Source: Bacteroidales bacterium (GTDB lineage: Bacteria > Bacteroidota > Bacteroidia > Bacteroidales > Muribaculaceae). From it: a DNA stretch of 64,000 nt. This document shows positions 18,030 to 27,466 of this stretch, piece by piece. The position numbers and the translations under genes were made by a program. A model generated the notes under the pieces. That model was not told where the DNA came from. It did no database searches and saw nothing but the letters and a program-made list of their open reading frames with translations. Position 1 is the stretch's first letter; each line of letters starts with the position of its first letter. Where the stretch lies: positions 62,001 to 126,000 of the forward strand of contig SUXJ01000006.1 in NCBI GenBank assembly GCA_015061005.1. Reading direction: 5' to 3'.

Positions 18030-18146
18030 TTAACCCTGACGAAGTTTGTACTTGGGATTTTTTTTGTTGATAACGTAGAGACGGCCTTTGCGACGCACAA
18101 TCTTGCTGTCGGCATTGCGTTTCTTAACGGATGCTTTAACTTTCAT
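18030..18146 (-). CDS. rpmJ: 50S ribosomal protein L36 (cysteine-free form)
   Basis: A 38-residue protein read on the minus strand from ATG 18146 to TAA 18030: [20 protein letters not shown] and then [18 protein letters not shown]. It has the L36 pattern but none of the zinc-binding cysteines of the C+ form, so it is the zinc-independent version. It lies between infA and rpsM, the standard order. Confidence 0.97.
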   Translation of the reverse strand: MKVKASVKKRNADSKIVRRKGRLYVINKKNPKYKLRQG

Positions 18147-18204
18147 TGCTGTGGGTTTATTAAATCGTTAAATATGTTAGTTCATTGATTATAAGACGGT
18201 TGCA

Positions 18205-18423
18205 TTATTTGTAGCGGAAAGCAATACGACCCTTCGTGAGGTCATAAGGGCTCATTTCCACTCTCACTTTGTCGCCCGGAAGAATTTTTATGTAATGCAT
18301 GCGCATTTTTCCGGAAATGTGAGCAATAATTTCGTGTCCGCTCTCGAGTTCTACGCGAAACATGGCGTTGCTGAGAGCCTCAACTATGGTTCCGTCAAGT
18401 TCAATTGCTGCTTGTTTGGCCAT
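18205..18423 (-). CDS. infA: Translation initiation factor IF-1
   Basis: A 72-residue OB-fold protein, [20 protein letters not shown] at the start and [15 protein letters not shown] at the end, which binds the ribosomal A site during initiation. The frame is open upstream for 25 codons, but the ATG at 18423 gives the universal IF-1 start and length and is chosen. It lies 34 bases after map. Confidence 0.98.
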   Translation of the reverse strand: MAKQAAIELDGTIVEALSNAMFRVELESGHEIIAHISGKMRMHYIKILPGDKVRVEMSPYDLTKGRIAFRYK

Positions 18424-18457
18424 TTGGTCTGTTGGATGGTTATTTATGATGAATGAT

Positions 18458-19240
18458 TTATATGAATCTGTCGCCGAGGGCTTCTTGTATGTAGTCAAAG
18501 GTGGTCAACACCCGAGTTTCTCCGGGCAAGATGGCAATGGTGTGCTCATAGTGAGCCGATGGTTTGTGATCCTTGGTCTTGCAAGTCCAACCATCGTTGG
18601 AGATTACCACATTTTTTGAGCCGAGATTAATCATTGGCTCGATGCAGATACACATGCCGGCCTTCAGAATCGGACCGATGCCGCGGCGTCCGTAGTTGGG
18701 CACTTCGGGACTCTCGTGCATGGACCGACCTATTCCGTGACCGCACATCTCGCGCACCACTCCGTAGCCGCGACGTTCGCAGAATGATTGCACAGCATTG
18801 GAAATATTGCCCAATCGGGCTCCTTCCTTGGCTTCGGCAATGCCGAGGCTAAGCGAATGCTTGGTGTCGTGCAAGAGCTGAAGGGTCTTGGCCTCCACGT
18901 TGCCGATAGCGAACGTGTAGGCAGAGTCTCCGTGATAGCCATTGAGTTCAACAACGGTGTCTATCCCAAGGATGTCCCCGTCGCGCAGTGCGTAATCCGA
19001 AGGGAATCCGTGGACCACAGTGTCATTAACCTCAATACACAAGGTGGCAGGAAAGCCGCCGTAGCCCAAACATGCCGGGCGTCCGCCATTGTCTTGAATA
19101 AATTCGCGAGCAATGGTGTCGAGGCGGGCGGTAGTCACGCCGGGAGCCACCCACTTGGCGACTTCGCCAAGCGTGCGGCTCACCAGTGTGGCTGCCTCCT
19201 GCATCAGGAGAATTTCTTCAGCTGTCTTCAGATAAATCAT
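18458..19240 (-). CDS. map: Methionine aminopeptidase type I
   Basis: 260 residues; removes the initiator Met from nascent proteins. The metal-binding residues are visible in [21 protein letters not shown] (two Asp), [18 protein letters not shown] (His), CICIEPMI (Glu) and HYEHTIAI (Glu). Family length is normal. It is located between secY (20 bases) and infA (34 bases); adk, found here in some phyla, is absent. Confidence 0.97.
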   Translation of the reverse strand: MIYLKTAEEILLMQEAATLVSRTLGEVAKWVAPGVTTARLDTIAREFIQDNGGRPACLGYGGFPATLCIEVNDTVVHGFPSDYALRDGDILGIDTVVELNGYHGDSAYTFAIGNVEAKTLQLLHDTKHSLSLGIAEAKEGARLGNISNAVQSFCERRGYGVVREMCGHGIGRSMHESPEVPNYGRRGIGPILKAGMCICIEPMINLGSKNVVISNDGWTCKTKDHKPSAHYEHTIAILPGETRVLTTFDYIQEALGDRFI

Positions 19241-19260
19241 TCTTCAGCTATTCGGTATAA

Positions 19261-20622
19261 TCAATAGGCGGAACCGGTGGTGCGGCCTTTGATTTTGCCG
19301 TCTTTCATCAGACCATCGTAATGGTGCATCATCAAGTGTGATTCAACCTGAGTCAGAGTATCGAGGACTACACCCACGAGAATCAGCAACGACGTACCGC
19401 CAAAGAATTGGGCAAAGTTATCGCTGATACCGAAGATACGGGCAAAAGCCGGAAGAATAGCTACGATACCGAGGAAGAATGAACCGGGAAGAGTAATGCG
19501 CGACATTACGCTATCAAGATAGTCAACGGTAGCCTTACCGGGTTTAACACCGGGAATGAAGCCGTTATTGCTCTTGAGATTTTCGGCAATACGAGTGGGG
19601 TTCACTGTAATAGCCGTGTAGAAGTAGGTAAACGCTACGATCATCGCAAAGTAAACGGCGTTATACCAGAAGCCGTTAACATTGCTCATTGCGGCAAAGA
19701 AGCCTCCGCCTTGACCATCGGAACTGAAGCCGGTGAGCAAGAGGGGTACAAACATGATTGCCTGAGCAAAGATGATGGGCATCACACCGGCAGCATTAAC
19801 CTTCAAAGGAATATACTGACGTGCGCCGCCATATTGACGGTTGCCTACGATGCGCTTTGCATACTGCACGGGGATTTTGCGTGTTCCTTGAACCAAGAGC
19901 ACTGCACCGCATGTAACGGCGAAGAGCAGCAAGATTTCGATGATGAACATCACAAGACCACCCTGACCTGTGCCGGCACCCGGCATACGAGACTGGAACT
20001 CGTAGAGGAGGGCATGGGGCAGACGTGCAATAATACCCACGAGGATGATGAATGAGATACCATTACCAATACCACGGTCGGTGATACGTTCGCCCAGCCA
20101 CATGATAAACATTGAGCCGGCTGCGAGAATGATAGTCAAGTAAACAACAGTCCACAATCCAAGCGATGTAATCACGCCGGTTTCTGAAGCTGCGGCATTG
20201 AGCTGGTGCTCCAGATTATAGAGATAGGCGGGGGCTTGGAGGCAGAGAATTGCCACTGTCAAATAGCGGGTGTACTGGGTAAGTTTCTGATGACCGCTTT
20301 CGCCTTCGCGCTGCATCTTTTGGAAGCTGGGAAGAACCATGCCAAGGAGCTGAATCACGATTGATGCAGTAATGTAAGGCATGATACCCAACGCAAAGAT
20401 GGAGGCATTGGAGAATGCGCCACCGGAGAACATATTGAGCAACTGCATCAAACCGCTCGACTCCGTGAATTTCTCCAAGGCAATCAAGTGGTCGGGATTA
20501 ATACCCGGAAGCACGACGTAACAGCCGAGTCGGTACACGAGTACCAACATGACTGTTACGAGGATGCGTTTACGCAGTTCCTCAATGGTCCAGATGTTTT
20601 TAAGTGTTTGTATGAATCTCAT
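19261..20622 (-). CDS. secY: Preprotein translocase subunit SecY
   Basis: 453 residues with ten membrane helices; the protein-conducting channel of the Sec system in the inner membrane. Diagnostic stretches include the plug and second-helix region SSGLMQLLNMFSGGAFSNAS followed by IFALGIMPYITASIVIQLL, the cytosolic loop GERITDRGIGNGISFIIL, and the C5 loop GFIPGVKPGKATVDYLD. It lies 27 bases after rplO, the usual end of the spc block. Confidence 0.98.
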   Translation of the reverse strand: MRFIQTLKNIWTIEELRKRILVTVMLVLVYRLGCYVVLPGINPDHLIALEKFTESSGLMQLLNMFSGGAFSNASIFALGIMPYITASIVIQLLGMVLPSFQKMQREGESGHQKLTQYTRYLTVAILCLQAPAYLYNLEHQLNAAASETGVITSLGLWTVVYLTIILAAGSMFIMWLGERITDRGIGNGISFIILVGIIARLPHALLYEFQSRMPGAGTGQGGLVMFIIEILLLFAVTCGAVLLVQGTRKIPVQYAKRIVGNRQYGGARQYIPLKVNAAGVMPIIFAQAIMFVPLLLTGFSSDGQGGGFFAAMSNVNGFWYNAVYFAMIVAFTYFYTAITVNPTRIAENLKSNNGFIPGVKPGKATVDYLDSVMSRITLPGSFFLGIVAILPAFARIFGISDNFAQFFGGTSLLILVGVVLDTLTQVESHLMMHHYDGLMKDGKIKGRTTGSAY

Positions 20623-20649
20623 TGGGGAATGATTTTTTAGGGGCGTTTA

Positions 20650-21096
20650 TTAAATCTCAACGGCTTCACCTCCGGCAGCTTCAATTGCTGCTTTGGCGGC
20701 TGCAGAGAAGGCATTGGCCTTAACGCTTACTTTGCAAGTGAGAGTTCCCTTGGCAAGAATCTTAACTGATTCGCCGGCAGCAACGAGTCCGTTTTCTGCA
20801 AGAACTTGCATATCGATAGACTCAAGATTTTTTGCTGCTGCGAGAGTTTCAATGTCGGCCAAGTTGATTGCCTTGTAAGTCTTGTGGTTAAGGCTCTTGA
20901 AGCCAAACTTGGGCAAACGACGCTGCAAAGGCATCTGACCGCCTTCGAAGCCAATCTTACGTGAATAGCCTGAGCGTGACTTTGCGCCCTTGTGACCGCG
21001 AGTTGAGGTGCCGCCCTTGCCGGAGCCGGGACCGCGACCTTTGCGGGTCTTATCTTTGGTTGAGCCCACAGCGGGCTTGAGGTTACTGAGTTCCAT
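20650..21096 (-). CDS. rplO: 50S ribosomal protein L15
   Basis: 148 residues with the glycine- and basic-rich N-terminal extension KTRKGRGPGSGKGGTSTRGH followed by KGAKSRSGYSR, and the globular part LQRRLPKFGFKSLNHKTYKA. L15 assembles late on the large subunit near the peptidyl transferase centre. It starts 14 bases after rpmD and is followed by secY. Confidence 0.97.
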   Translation of the reverse strand: MELSNLKPAVGSTKDKTRKGRGPGSGKGGTSTRGHKGAKSRSGYSRKIGFEGGQMPLQRRLPKFGFKSLNHKTYKAINLADIETLAAAKNLESIDMQVLAENGLVAAGESVKILAKGTLTCKVSVKANAFSAAAKAAIEAAGGEAVEI

Positions 21097-21110
21097 AACT
21101 ATAGTTTCAA

Positions 21111-21293
21111 TTAGTTAGCGGGTTCAACTTTTACCAAGTGGTGTACGGTCTTGACCATGCCCATGATTGAGGGAGTGTCTTCTTGCACCACGGTTTGGTT
21201 CATTTTGCGGAGGCCGAGAGCGTCCAACGTTGCCTTTTGGGTCTTTGGAGCGTTAATGCGGCTCTTGATTTGAGTAATTGCTATTTTTGCCAT
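21111..21293 (-). CDS. rpmD: 50S ribosomal protein L30
   Basis: A 60-residue protein, MAKIAITQIKSRINAPKTQK at the start and SIMGMVKTVHHLVKVEPAN at the end. The frame extends upstream but the ATG at 21293 gives the family start. It is a small peripheral 50S protein with the spc-operon order rpsE-rpmD-rplO kept. Confidence 0.96.
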   Translation of the reverse strand: MAKIAITQIKSRINAPKTQKATLDALGLRKMNQTVVQEDTPSIMGMVKTVHHLVKVEPAN

Positions 21294-21324
21294 TGTTCGG
21301 TGAGTTCTGGGTTGTGAAGTGGGA

Positions 21325-21846
21325 TTATTTACCGTTAAACACTTTTTCAACCGACACACCACGGCGAGCAGCTACCTGTGCGGGTGAGCGCATTTCGCCG
21401 AGAGCGGCGATTGTAGCCTTGACGAGGTTGTGGGGGTTGGACGAACCTTTGCTCTTTGCAAGCACGTCGGATACACCAACGCTTTCGAGCACGGCACGCA
21501 TAGCACCACCGGCTTTCACACCGGTACCCTGCGAAGCGGGCTTGAGGATGATTCGGCTGCCGCCGAACTTTGCTGCCTGTTCGTGGGGGATAGTGCCTTT
21601 GTGAACGGGTACGCGGATAAGATTCTTTTTAGCTGACTCTACGCCCTTGGCGATGGCAGCCTGTACTTCGTTTGCTTTGCCGAGACCCCAACCTACGATA
21701 CCTTTACCATCGCCTACAACGACGATTGCTGCGAAAGTGAAGGCACGTCCGCCTTTGGTAACCTTGGTAACACGGTTGATGGCAACGAGACGATCTTGGA
21801 GTTCCAAGTCGTTGGTAGATTTTACGCGATTCTGATTGTTTGCCAT
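21325..21846 (-). CDS. rpsE: 30S ribosomal protein S5
   Basis: 173 residues. The double-stranded RNA-binding N-terminal domain contains [20 protein letters not shown] and [18 protein letters not shown]; the C-terminal domain contains [21 protein letters not shown]5 acts in translational accuracy and mRNA unwinding at the entry channel. Spacing is 6 bases to rplR and 31 to rpmD. Confidence 0.98.
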   Translation of the reverse strand: MANNQNRVKSTNDLELQDRLVAINRVTKVTKGGRAFTFAAIVVVGDGKGIVGWGLGKANEVQAAIAKGVESAKKNLIRVPVHKGTIPHEQAAKFGGSRIILKPASQGTGVKAGGAMRAVLESVGVSDVLAKSKGSSNPHNLVKATIAALGEMRSPAQVAARRGVSVEKVFNGK

Positions 21847-21852
21847 ATCTGT

Positions 21853-22194
21853 TTAGAATTTGAGACCGGCTTCGCGAGCAGCGTCGGCCAGAGATTTAAC
21901 GCGACCGTGGAAAAGGTAACCGTTGCGGTCGAAAACTACAGTTGTAATACCGGCTTCGAGGGCCTTGCGAGCTGCTTCAGCACCTACTTTTGCGGCAACT
22001 TCGGATTTGGTGCCTCCTTCGAGTCCCTTTGACGATGCAGACACGAGAGTCTTGCCGGCGAGGTCGTCGATGATTTGCACATAAATGCCCTTGTTAGAGC
22101 GGAAGACTGTCATGCGCGGACGCTGGGGAGTTCCGGAAACTTTGCCGCGAATGCGAGTCTTGATTTTATTTCTTCTTGCTATCTTGGAAATCAT
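21853..22194 (-). CDS. rplR: 50S ribosomal protein L18
   Basis: 113 residues, [20 protein letters not shown] near the start and [17 protein letters not shown] at the end. L18 binds 5S rRNA and brings it to the large subunit together with L5. It lies 56 bases after rplF and 6 bases before rpsE. Confidence 0.97.
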   Translation of the reverse strand: MISKIARRNKIKTRIRGKVSGTPQRPRMTVFRSNKGIYVQIIDDLAGKTLVSASSKGLEGGTKSEVAAKVGAEAARKALEAGITTVVFDRNGYLFHGRVKSLADAAREAGLKF

Positions 22195-22250
22195 AGTGGT
22201 TGAATTCTAATCTTTCTGGTTATGAAAATCTTGTCTATGCGCGGAGTTTA

Positions 22251-22805
22251 TTATTTCGCACCGGCACTCTTACCGGACTTACGACGAATAACTTCGCCCA
22301 CGAACTTGATACCTTTACCCTTGTAGGGTTCGGGCTTACGCAGAGAGCGAATCTTGGCGCAAACCTGACCGAGGAGCTGCTTGTCTGCGCTCTCAAGGAT
22401 GATCAGCGGGTTTTTATTACGTTCACTCTTAGCTTCAACCTTGATTTCTTTCGGAAGCTTGATAAAGATGGCGTGTGAGAATCCCAGAGAGAGCTCAAGT
22501 ACTTGGCCTTCGGCTGATGCACGATAACCTACACCTACGAGTTCCATCTCTTTCTTATAGCCGGTTGACACGCCTACTACCATGTTGTTGATCAAGGCGC
22601 GAGCAAGACCGTGCTGTGCACGATGGTCGCGCTCGTCAGTAGGACGAGTAACGATTACTTGGCCATTCTCTACCGCTACGGTAAGATCGGGATTAATTGT
22701 TTCTTTGAGTTCGCCTTTGGGGCCTTTTACGGTTACTACGTTTGCAGCAACGTTTACGGTTACGCCTGCGGGGAGGGCAATGGGAGCTTTACCTATACGT
22801 GACAT
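22251..22805 (-). CDS. rplF: 50S ribosomal protein L6
   Basis: 184 residues with two similar domains; MSRIGKAPIALPAGVTVNVA at the N-terminus, LINNMVVGVSTGYKKEMELV in the middle and the C-terminal KPEPYKGKGIKFVGEVIRRK. It binds near the sarcin-ricin loop on the factor-binding side of the 50S subunit. The gaps to rpsH (19) and rplR (56) are short. Confidence 0.98.
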   Translation of the reverse strand: MSRIGKAPIALPAGVTVNVAANVVTVKGPKGELKETINPDLTVAVENGQVIVTRPTDERDHRAQHGLARALINNMVVGVSTGYKKEMELVGVGYRASAEGQVLELSLGFSHAIFIKLPKEIKVEAKSERNKNPLIILESADKQLLGQVCAKIRSLRKPEPYKGKGIKFVGEVIRRKSGKSAGAK

Positions 22806-22824
22806 ATGTTATTCCTCCTATTGA

Positions 22825-23223
22825 TTAGTAAACGTAGCACAATACTTCGCCGCCGACCTTTTCTTCGAGGGCTTGTTTATTTGTCATCACACCCTTTGAG
22901 GTTGAAAGGATTGCAATGCCCAATCCGTTGAGGACGCGGGGCATGTCCTTGTAACCGGTGTATTGGCGCAGACCCGGACGGCTTACGCGCTTAAGACACT
23001 TGATTGCGTTCACGCGATCTTTTGGGTCGTACTTGAGGGCAATCTTGATAGTGCCGCAGGGGGTCTCACCCTCTATAAACTTATAGTTAAGAATATAGCC
23101 TTGTTCGAAGAGGATCTTGGTGATCTCTTTTTTCAAGTTTGAGGCAGGAATTTCAACCACGCGGTGGTTGGCCTTGATGGCGTTCCTCAATCTTGTCAGA
23201 AAATCTGCAATGGGATCAGTCAT
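22825..23223 (-). CDS. rpsH: 30S ribosomal protein S8
   Basis: 132 residues from the ATG at 23223 (MTDPIADFLTRLRNAIKANH), with the C-terminal GIAILSTSKGVMTNKQALEE typical of S8. A longer in-frame start exists at 23265 but does not match the family. S8 binds helix 21 of 16S rRNA and in enterobacteria represses the spc operon. The 141-base spacer before it has strong hairpins, unlike neighbouring gaps. Confidence 0.97.
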   Translation of the reverse strand: MTDPIADFLTRLRNAIKANHRVVEIPASNLKKEITKILFEQGYILNYKFIEGETPCGTIKIALKYDPKDRVNAIKCLKRVSRPGLRQYTGYKDMPRVLNGLGIAILSTSKGVMTNKQALEEKVGGEVLCYVY

Positions 23224-23364
23224 GTTGTTTAGTTTGGTTAAATTGATTCGGTGTTGTCCGAACAATATTTAATTTACACTCTGTTATTTTTCTTTGAGCG
23301 AGTTGATAATGATTAGCCCGGCTGCTACGCCCGCATTTTCGCGGGCGAGCTTGCTCGAGTATAT
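23224..23364 (-). other. rpsN-rpsH spacer with strong hairpins
   Basis: 141 bases on the minus strand. CGCCCGC (23347-23341 in reverse sense) pairs with GCGGGCG (23334-23328) around the loop GAAAAT, a perfect 7-bp GC stem; directly before it GAGC/GCTC forms a second small hairpin. No U-tract follows, so it is not a simple terminator. It may be an RNA-processing or S8-type regulatory element. Confidence 0.45.
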
Positions 23365-23643
23365 TTACCAAGAGGCTTTGCGCACGCCGGGGATGAGTCC
23401 TGCCGATGCCATTTCGCGGAATTGAATACGCGAAATGCCGAACTGACGCATATAGCCTTTGGGACGGCCGGTAATGGAGCAGCGATTGTGCAAACGAACG
23501 GTCGATGCGTTCTTCGGAATCAACTGCAGTGCCTGAAGGCTTTCGTAGTCACCGGCAGCCTTGAGAGCGGCTTTCTTCGCTGCATACTTGGCAACGAGTT
23601 TGGCGCGCTTAACCTCGCGGGCTTTCATGGATTCTTTTGCCAT
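23365..23643 (-). CDS. rpsN: 30S ribosomal protein S14 (cysteine-free form)
   Basis: 92 residues from the ATG at 23643 ([20 protein letters not shown]) to [24 protein letters not shown]. It is the longer S14 type without the CxxC zinc motif; the region [15 protein letters not shown] shows only one cysteine. The upstream in-frame extension lacks similarity and is left out. It lies 19 bases after rplE. Confidence 0.97.
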   Translation of the reverse strand: MAKESMKAREVKRAKLVAKYAAKKAALKAAGDYESLQALQLIPKNASTVRLHNRCSITGRPKGYMRQFGISRIQFREMASAGLIPGVRKASW

Positions 23644-23662
23644 ACTTGCTGAGTTAGGTGGG

Positions 23663-24211
23663 TTAGTTGTTCTTCTTGAAGGGGAGACCGAATTCCTTGA
23701 GCAGAGCAAAGCCTTCTTCATCGGTGTTGGCCGAAGTTACGAAGGTGATGTTCATGCCTTGCATCTTCTGTACGGTATCAATGTTGATTTCCGGGAAGAT
23801 GATTTGCTCGGTGATACCCAATGTGTAGTTACCGCGGCCATCGAGCTTTGATTCGATGCCTTTGAAGTCGCGGATACGGGGAAGGGCAACACGCACGAGG
23901 CGTTCGAGGAATTCATACATCTTTTCGCGACGAAGAGTCACCATAACGCCGATAGGCATTTTCTTACGAACCTTGAACTGTGCAATGTCCTTCTTTGAAA
24001 GAGTTGCAACGGCCTTCTGTCCGGTAATGGCGGTGAGCTCGTTGATAGCGGTTTCGATGATTTTCTTGTCCTGAGTGGCAGCGCCGAGACCTTGGTTGAT
24101 AACGATCTTCTTCAGACGGGGCACCTGCATCACTGTGGTGTAGTTAAACTGCTTTTCGAGGGCCGGAACGATGCGTTCTTTATAGTCCTTCTGGATTGTA
24201 ATTGCGCTCAT
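23663..24211 (-). CDS. rplE: 50S ribosomal protein L5
   Basis: 182 residues; [20 protein letters not shown] and [20 protein letters not shown] are L5 landmarks. It binds 5S rRNA and contacts P-site tRNA. The start codon overlaps the rplX stop by one base (TAATG), indicating coupled translation. Confidence 0.98.
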   Translation of the reverse strand: MSAITIQKDYKERIVPALEKQFNYTTVMQVPRLKKIVINQGLGAATQDKKIIETAINELTAITGQKAVATLSKKDIAQFKVRKKMPIGVMVTLRREKMYEFLERLVRVALPRIRDFKGIESKLDGRGNYTLGITEQIIFPEINIDTVQKMQGMNITFVTSANTDEEGFALLKEFGLPFKKNN

Positions 24212-24531
24212 TACTTAATCTCCTCTCCTGATTTTTTAGCCACGCGAACCTTCTTGCCATCGGCATTTACGGTGTAGCCTACGCGAGTGGGCTTGCCGCT
24301 TTTCGGGTCCACGGGGTTGAGGTTTGAAACGTGAATGGGGGCTTCTTTCTTCACCAAACCACCATTCGGATGCTGTGCGCTGGGCTTAGTAGCTTTGGTT
24401 ACCATGTTGCAACCTTCTACTACTGCACGCTGCTTCTTGACGTCAACGGAGAGCACGCGGCCGGTTTTGCCGCGGTCCTCGCCGGAGTTGACGTAGACGT
24501 TGTCGCCTTTTTTAATATGGAGCTTGCTCAT
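24211..24531 (-). CDS. rplX: 50S ribosomal protein L24
   Basis: 106 residues with the KOW motif in [20 protein letters not shown] and the following [15 protein letters not shown]; one of the first proteins to assemble on 23S rRNA. It follows rplN by 26 bases and overlaps rplE. Confidence 0.97.
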   Translation of the reverse strand: MSKLHIKKGDNVYVNSGEDRGKTGRVLSVDVKKQRAVVEGCNMVTKATKPSAQHPNGGLVKKEAPIHVSNLNPVDPKSGKPTRVGYTVNADGKKVRVAKKSGEEIK

Positions 24532-24557
24532 TTCTTAATGGGTTTACTTTTGATGGA

Positions 24558-24923
24558 TTACAGCACTTCGGGTGCCAGTGAAACAATTTTCATGTTAGTG
24601 GCGCGCAATTCGCGAGCCACGGGGCCGAAGATGCGGGTTCCGCGGAGTTCGCCGGCGTTATTGAGCAATACGCAGGCATTGTCGTCGAAGCGGATGTAAG
24701 ACCCATCGGGGCGACGTACTTCCTTTTTAGTGCGGACGACCACTGCTTTCGACACGGTGCCTTTCTTCACATCGGATGAAGGGATTACACTCTTCACCGA
24801 CACCACGATAATGTCGCCTACTGACGCGTAGCGGCGGCCTGTTCCGCCCAGTACTCGGATGCACAGGGCTTCTTTTGCGCCGGAATTGTCAGCGACTGTC
24901 AAGCGGGTTTCAGTCTGTATCAT
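24558..24923 (-). CDS. rplN: 50S ribosomal protein L14
   Basis: 121 residues, [20 protein letters not shown] at the start and [20 protein letters not shown] at the end. It lies at the subunit interface and is the docking site of silencing factor RsfS in many bacteria. It follows rpsQ by 46 bases. Confidence 0.98.
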   Translation of the reverse strand: MIQTETRLTVADNSGAKEALCIRVLGGTGRRYASVGDIIVVSVKSVIPSSDVKKGTVSKAVVVRTKKEVRRPDGSYIRFDDNACVLLNNAGELRGTRIFGPVARELRATNMKIVSLAPEVL

Positions 24924-24969
24924 TTTCTAAAAATTCTGTTATTTGACGTGAGTTGATTGGTTGGGTGGA

Positions 24970-25230
24970 TTACTTCACCTTTTCGATGATTTCAACCAGG
25001 CGCCAACGCTTGGTTTTGCTCAAGGGGCGTGTTTCCATCAGACGAACGGTGTCACCAACTGAGCACTCGTTCTTTTCATCGTGAGCATGATACTTTTTAG
25101 TCTTGTTCACGAACTTACCATAGATGGGGTGTTTTTCCTTCCATTTGATGGTGACGGTGATGGTCTTGTCGCCCTTATTGCTGGATACCACACCCACACG
25201 CTCTTTGCGAAGATTTCTCTTTTCTTCCAT
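24970..25230 (-). CDS. rpsQ: 30S ribosomal protein S17
   Basis: 86 residues, an OB-fold protein: [20 protein letters not shown] and the signature [20 protein letters not shown]. It stabilises the 5' domain of 16S rRNA. Standard position between rpmC and rplN. Confidence 0.97.
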   Translation of the reverse strand: MEEKRNLRKERVGVVSSNKGDKTITVTIKWKEKHPIYGKFVNKTKKYHAHDEKNECSVGDTVRLMETRPLSKTKRWRLVEIIEKVK

Positions 25231-25274
25231 TTTTTGTCGGTTTGTTTATGGATTTAACGTTTAGTGAGGGTGAT

Positions 25275-25472
25275 TTATTTCCCTGCCAATTCACGAGCGC
25301 GAAGCTCTGTCTTGACGCGGGCAATCATTCGACGATCCTTGGTTATCTTTGAAGGGTTGTCAATGGTGCTTACTGCATGATTAGCAATCAGCTGACGATA
25401 TTCCTTCTCCATCTGCGCCAGACGCTCGGTCAAGTCGGCAGTGGTCATCTCTTTGATTTCTTCTTTCTTCAT
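25275..25472 (-). CDS. rpmC: 50S ribosomal protein L29
   Basis: 65 residues, two-helix protein: MKKEEIKEMTTADLTERLAQ and DRRMIARVKTELRARELAGK. It lies near the tunnel exit beside L23. It starts 12 bases after rplP. Confidence 0.97.
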   Translation of the reverse strand: MKKEEIKEMTTADLTERLAQMEKEYRQLIANHAVSTIDNPSKITKDRRMIARVKTELRARELAGK

Positions 25473-25484
25473 GATTCGACGTTA

Positions 25485-25916
25485 TTAGACGTTTTGAGAG
25501 GGGTCGTAGTCACGACGCACCACGAATTTGGTAATCACGGGGAGTTTCTGTGCAGCAAGGCGGAGAGCTTCCTTTGCAATGTCGTAAGACACGCCTTCCA
25601 CTTCGATGAGGATACGTCCGGGTGTTACGGGTGCTACATAACCTTCGGGGTTACCTTTACCTTTACCCATGCGGACCTCTGCGGGCTTCTTGGTGATGGG
25701 CTTATCCGGGAAAATACGAATCCAGATCTGACCTTGACGCTGCATGTAACGAGTCACGGCGATACGAGCTGCCTCAATTTGGCGGCCGGTAATCCATTTG
25801 GCCTCAAGAGTCTTAATGCCAAATGAACCAAAGGCCAGCTGATTGCCGCGCTGTGCCTCACCTTTCATGCGGCCTTTCTGCGAGCGGCGGAATTTGGTTT
25901 TCTTAGGTTGTAACAT
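25485..25916 (-). CDS. rplP: 50S ribosomal protein L16
   Basis: 143 residues: [20 protein letters not shown] at the start, the tRNA-contacting region [20 protein letters not shown] and the C-terminal [20 protein letters not shown]. It helps position A-site tRNA and completes the peptidyl transferase centre. It follows rpsC by 27 bases. Confidence 0.98.
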   Translation of the reverse strand: MLQPKKTKFRRSQKGRMKGEAQRGNQLAFGSFGIKTLEAKWITGRQIEAARIAVTRYMQRQGQIWIRIFPDKPITKKPAEVRMGKGKGNPEGYVAPVTPGRILIEVEGVSYDIAKEALRLAAQKLPVITKFVVRRDYDPSQNV

Positions 25917-25943
25917 TCTGCTGTTGATTCAAATGGTTAAGAA

Positions 25944-26687
25944 TTAACGGTTATTTTTAGGCTTGCGGAAGCCGCGATCACGACGTGAACCGCGTTCGCC
26001 GCCTTCGCGTGAAGGACGGCCCTGTTCCTTAGCTTGTGAGAACTGAGGTGCCAAATCACGCTTGCCATATACTTCGCCACGGCAAATCCACACCTTTACG
26101 CCGATAACGCCTACTTTGGTGTGCGCTTCAACGAGTGCATAGTCAATGTCGGCACGCAATGTGTGAAGAGGAGTACGTCCTTCCTTAAACATTTCGCTAC
26201 GTGCAATTTCCGCGCCGTTCAAACGACCTGAAATTTGCACCTTGATGCCTTCTGCACCCGCACGCATGGTTGATGCAATTGCCATCTTGATGGCACGACG
26301 ATATGCAACCTTTCCTTCGATCTGACGAGCAATGCCGTTAGCAACGATTTCTGCATCCAATTCCGGACGCTTGATTTCGAAAATGTTGATTTGTACGTCG
26401 CGTGAAGTGATTTTCTTCAGTTCTTCTTTGAGCTTGTCAACTTCTGCTCCACCCTTGCCGATAATCAAACCGGGACGTGAGGTGCACACTGTGATTGTTG
26501 TAAGCTTAAGGGTGCGCTCGATAACGATGCGCGAAACGCTCATCTTTGCAAGACGGACGTTCAGATACTTGCGGAGCTTATAGTCCTCAAGCAGATTGTC
26601 GCCGTACTTGTGGCCGAAATTCCAGTTTGAATCCCAGCCGCGGATTACACCGAGGCGATTGGCAATAGGATTAACTTTCTGTCCCAT
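25944..26687 (-). CDS. rpsC: 30S ribosomal protein S3
   Basis: 247 residues. The KH domain is visible as [20 protein letters not shown] near residue 76 and the C-terminal domain as [20 protein letters not shown] and [20 protein letters not shown]. The protein forms the mRNA entry channel. A basic, low-complexity tail ([20 protein letters not shown]) makes it slightly longer than in many phyla. Confidence 0.98.
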   Translation of the reverse strand: MGQKVNPIANRLGVIRGWDSNWNFGHKYGDNLLEDYKLRKYLNVRLAKMSVSRIVIERTLKLTTITVCTSRPGLIIGKGGAEVDKLKEELKKITSRDVQINIFEIKRPELDAEIVANGIARQIEGKVAYRRAIKMAIASTMRAGAEGIKVQISGRLNGAEIARSEMFKEGRTPLHTLRADIDYALVEAHTKVGVIGVKVWICRGEVYGKRDLAPQFSQAKEQGRPSREGGERGSRRDRGFRKPKNNR

Positions 26688-26713
26688 TCTGTTTTTGTCT
26701 TGTGTAATGAGGG

Positions 26714-27118
26714 TTAAGCTTTTTTATTATCTACTGTATCCACGATAAGGGTAACGTGGTTGGAGCGCTTGCGAATGCGATAGCCGCGACCCTGAGGAGC
26801 GGTACGAAGACGCTTGAGCATGGGAGCGGGGCTAACGAAGATAGTGCTGATGTAGAGTTCTCCGGCATCAGCCTTGCGTTCGTTCTTGGCTTCCCAGTTC
26901 GCTACTGCACTGCGAAGAAGTTTCTCAACGCGAGCGGCAGCTTCCTTATTGGAAAATTTGAGGACACCGAGCGCACGATTAACTTCCATTCCGCGAATCA
27001 TGTCTACAACAAGACGCATCTTGCGGGGAGAAGTCGGCACGTTGAGCAGCTTGGCGAAGGCCACTTGCTTATTGGCCTCTTTCCTCTGTTCTGCTGTATT
27101 TTTCTTTCTTACACCCAT
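26714..27118 (-). CDS. rplV: 50S ribosomal protein L22
   Basis: 134 residues; [20 protein letters not shown] near the start and, at the end, [20 protein letters not shown]-type sequence (here with [16 protein letters not shown]). The beta-hairpin of L22 lines the exit tunnel and is a macrolide-resistance site. It follows rpsS by 51 bases. Confidence 0.97.
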   Translation of the reverse strand: MGVRKKNTAEQRKEANKQVAFAKLLNVPTSPRKMRLVVDMIRGMEVNRALGVLKFSNKEAAARVEKLLRSAVANWEAKNERKADAGELYISTIFVSPAPMLKRLRTAPQGRGYRIRKRSNHVTLIVDTVDNKKA

Positions 27119-27169
27119 AGGTTGTGATGTATGTGTTTACTGCTTTTATTCTTTTGGGTTAACTCTCGT

Positions 27170-27439
27170 TTACTTCTTGCGATTGCCTGCGTGGCCGCGG
27201 AATGTGCGGGTCGGAGCAAATTCGCCCAACTTGTGGCCCACCATATTTTCGGTCACATAAACGGGGATGAACTTATTACCGTTGTGAACGGCAAAAGTGT
27301 GACCCACGAATTCGGGTGCAATCATAGAAGCGCGGCTCCATGTCTTGATAACGGACTTTTTGCCGCTTTCCTCCATCGCATTTACTTTCTTTTCAAGCTT
27401 AACTGAGATGAAGGGGCCTTTTTTCAATGAACGACTCAT
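27170..27439 (-). CDS. rpsS: 30S ribosomal protein S19
   Basis: 89 residues, [20 protein letters not shown] at the start and [20 protein letters not shown] at the end. It is a 30S head protein that contacts S13 and the 50S subunit. It lies 27 bases after rplB. Confidence 0.98.
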   Translation of the reverse strand: MSRSLKKGPFISVKLEKKVNAMEESGKKSVIKTWSRASMIAPEFVGHTFAVHNGNKFIPVYVTENMVGHKLGEFAPTRTFRGHAGNRKK

Positions 27440-27466
27440 GCTGTTTTTTCAATTAAAAAGGTTCGT

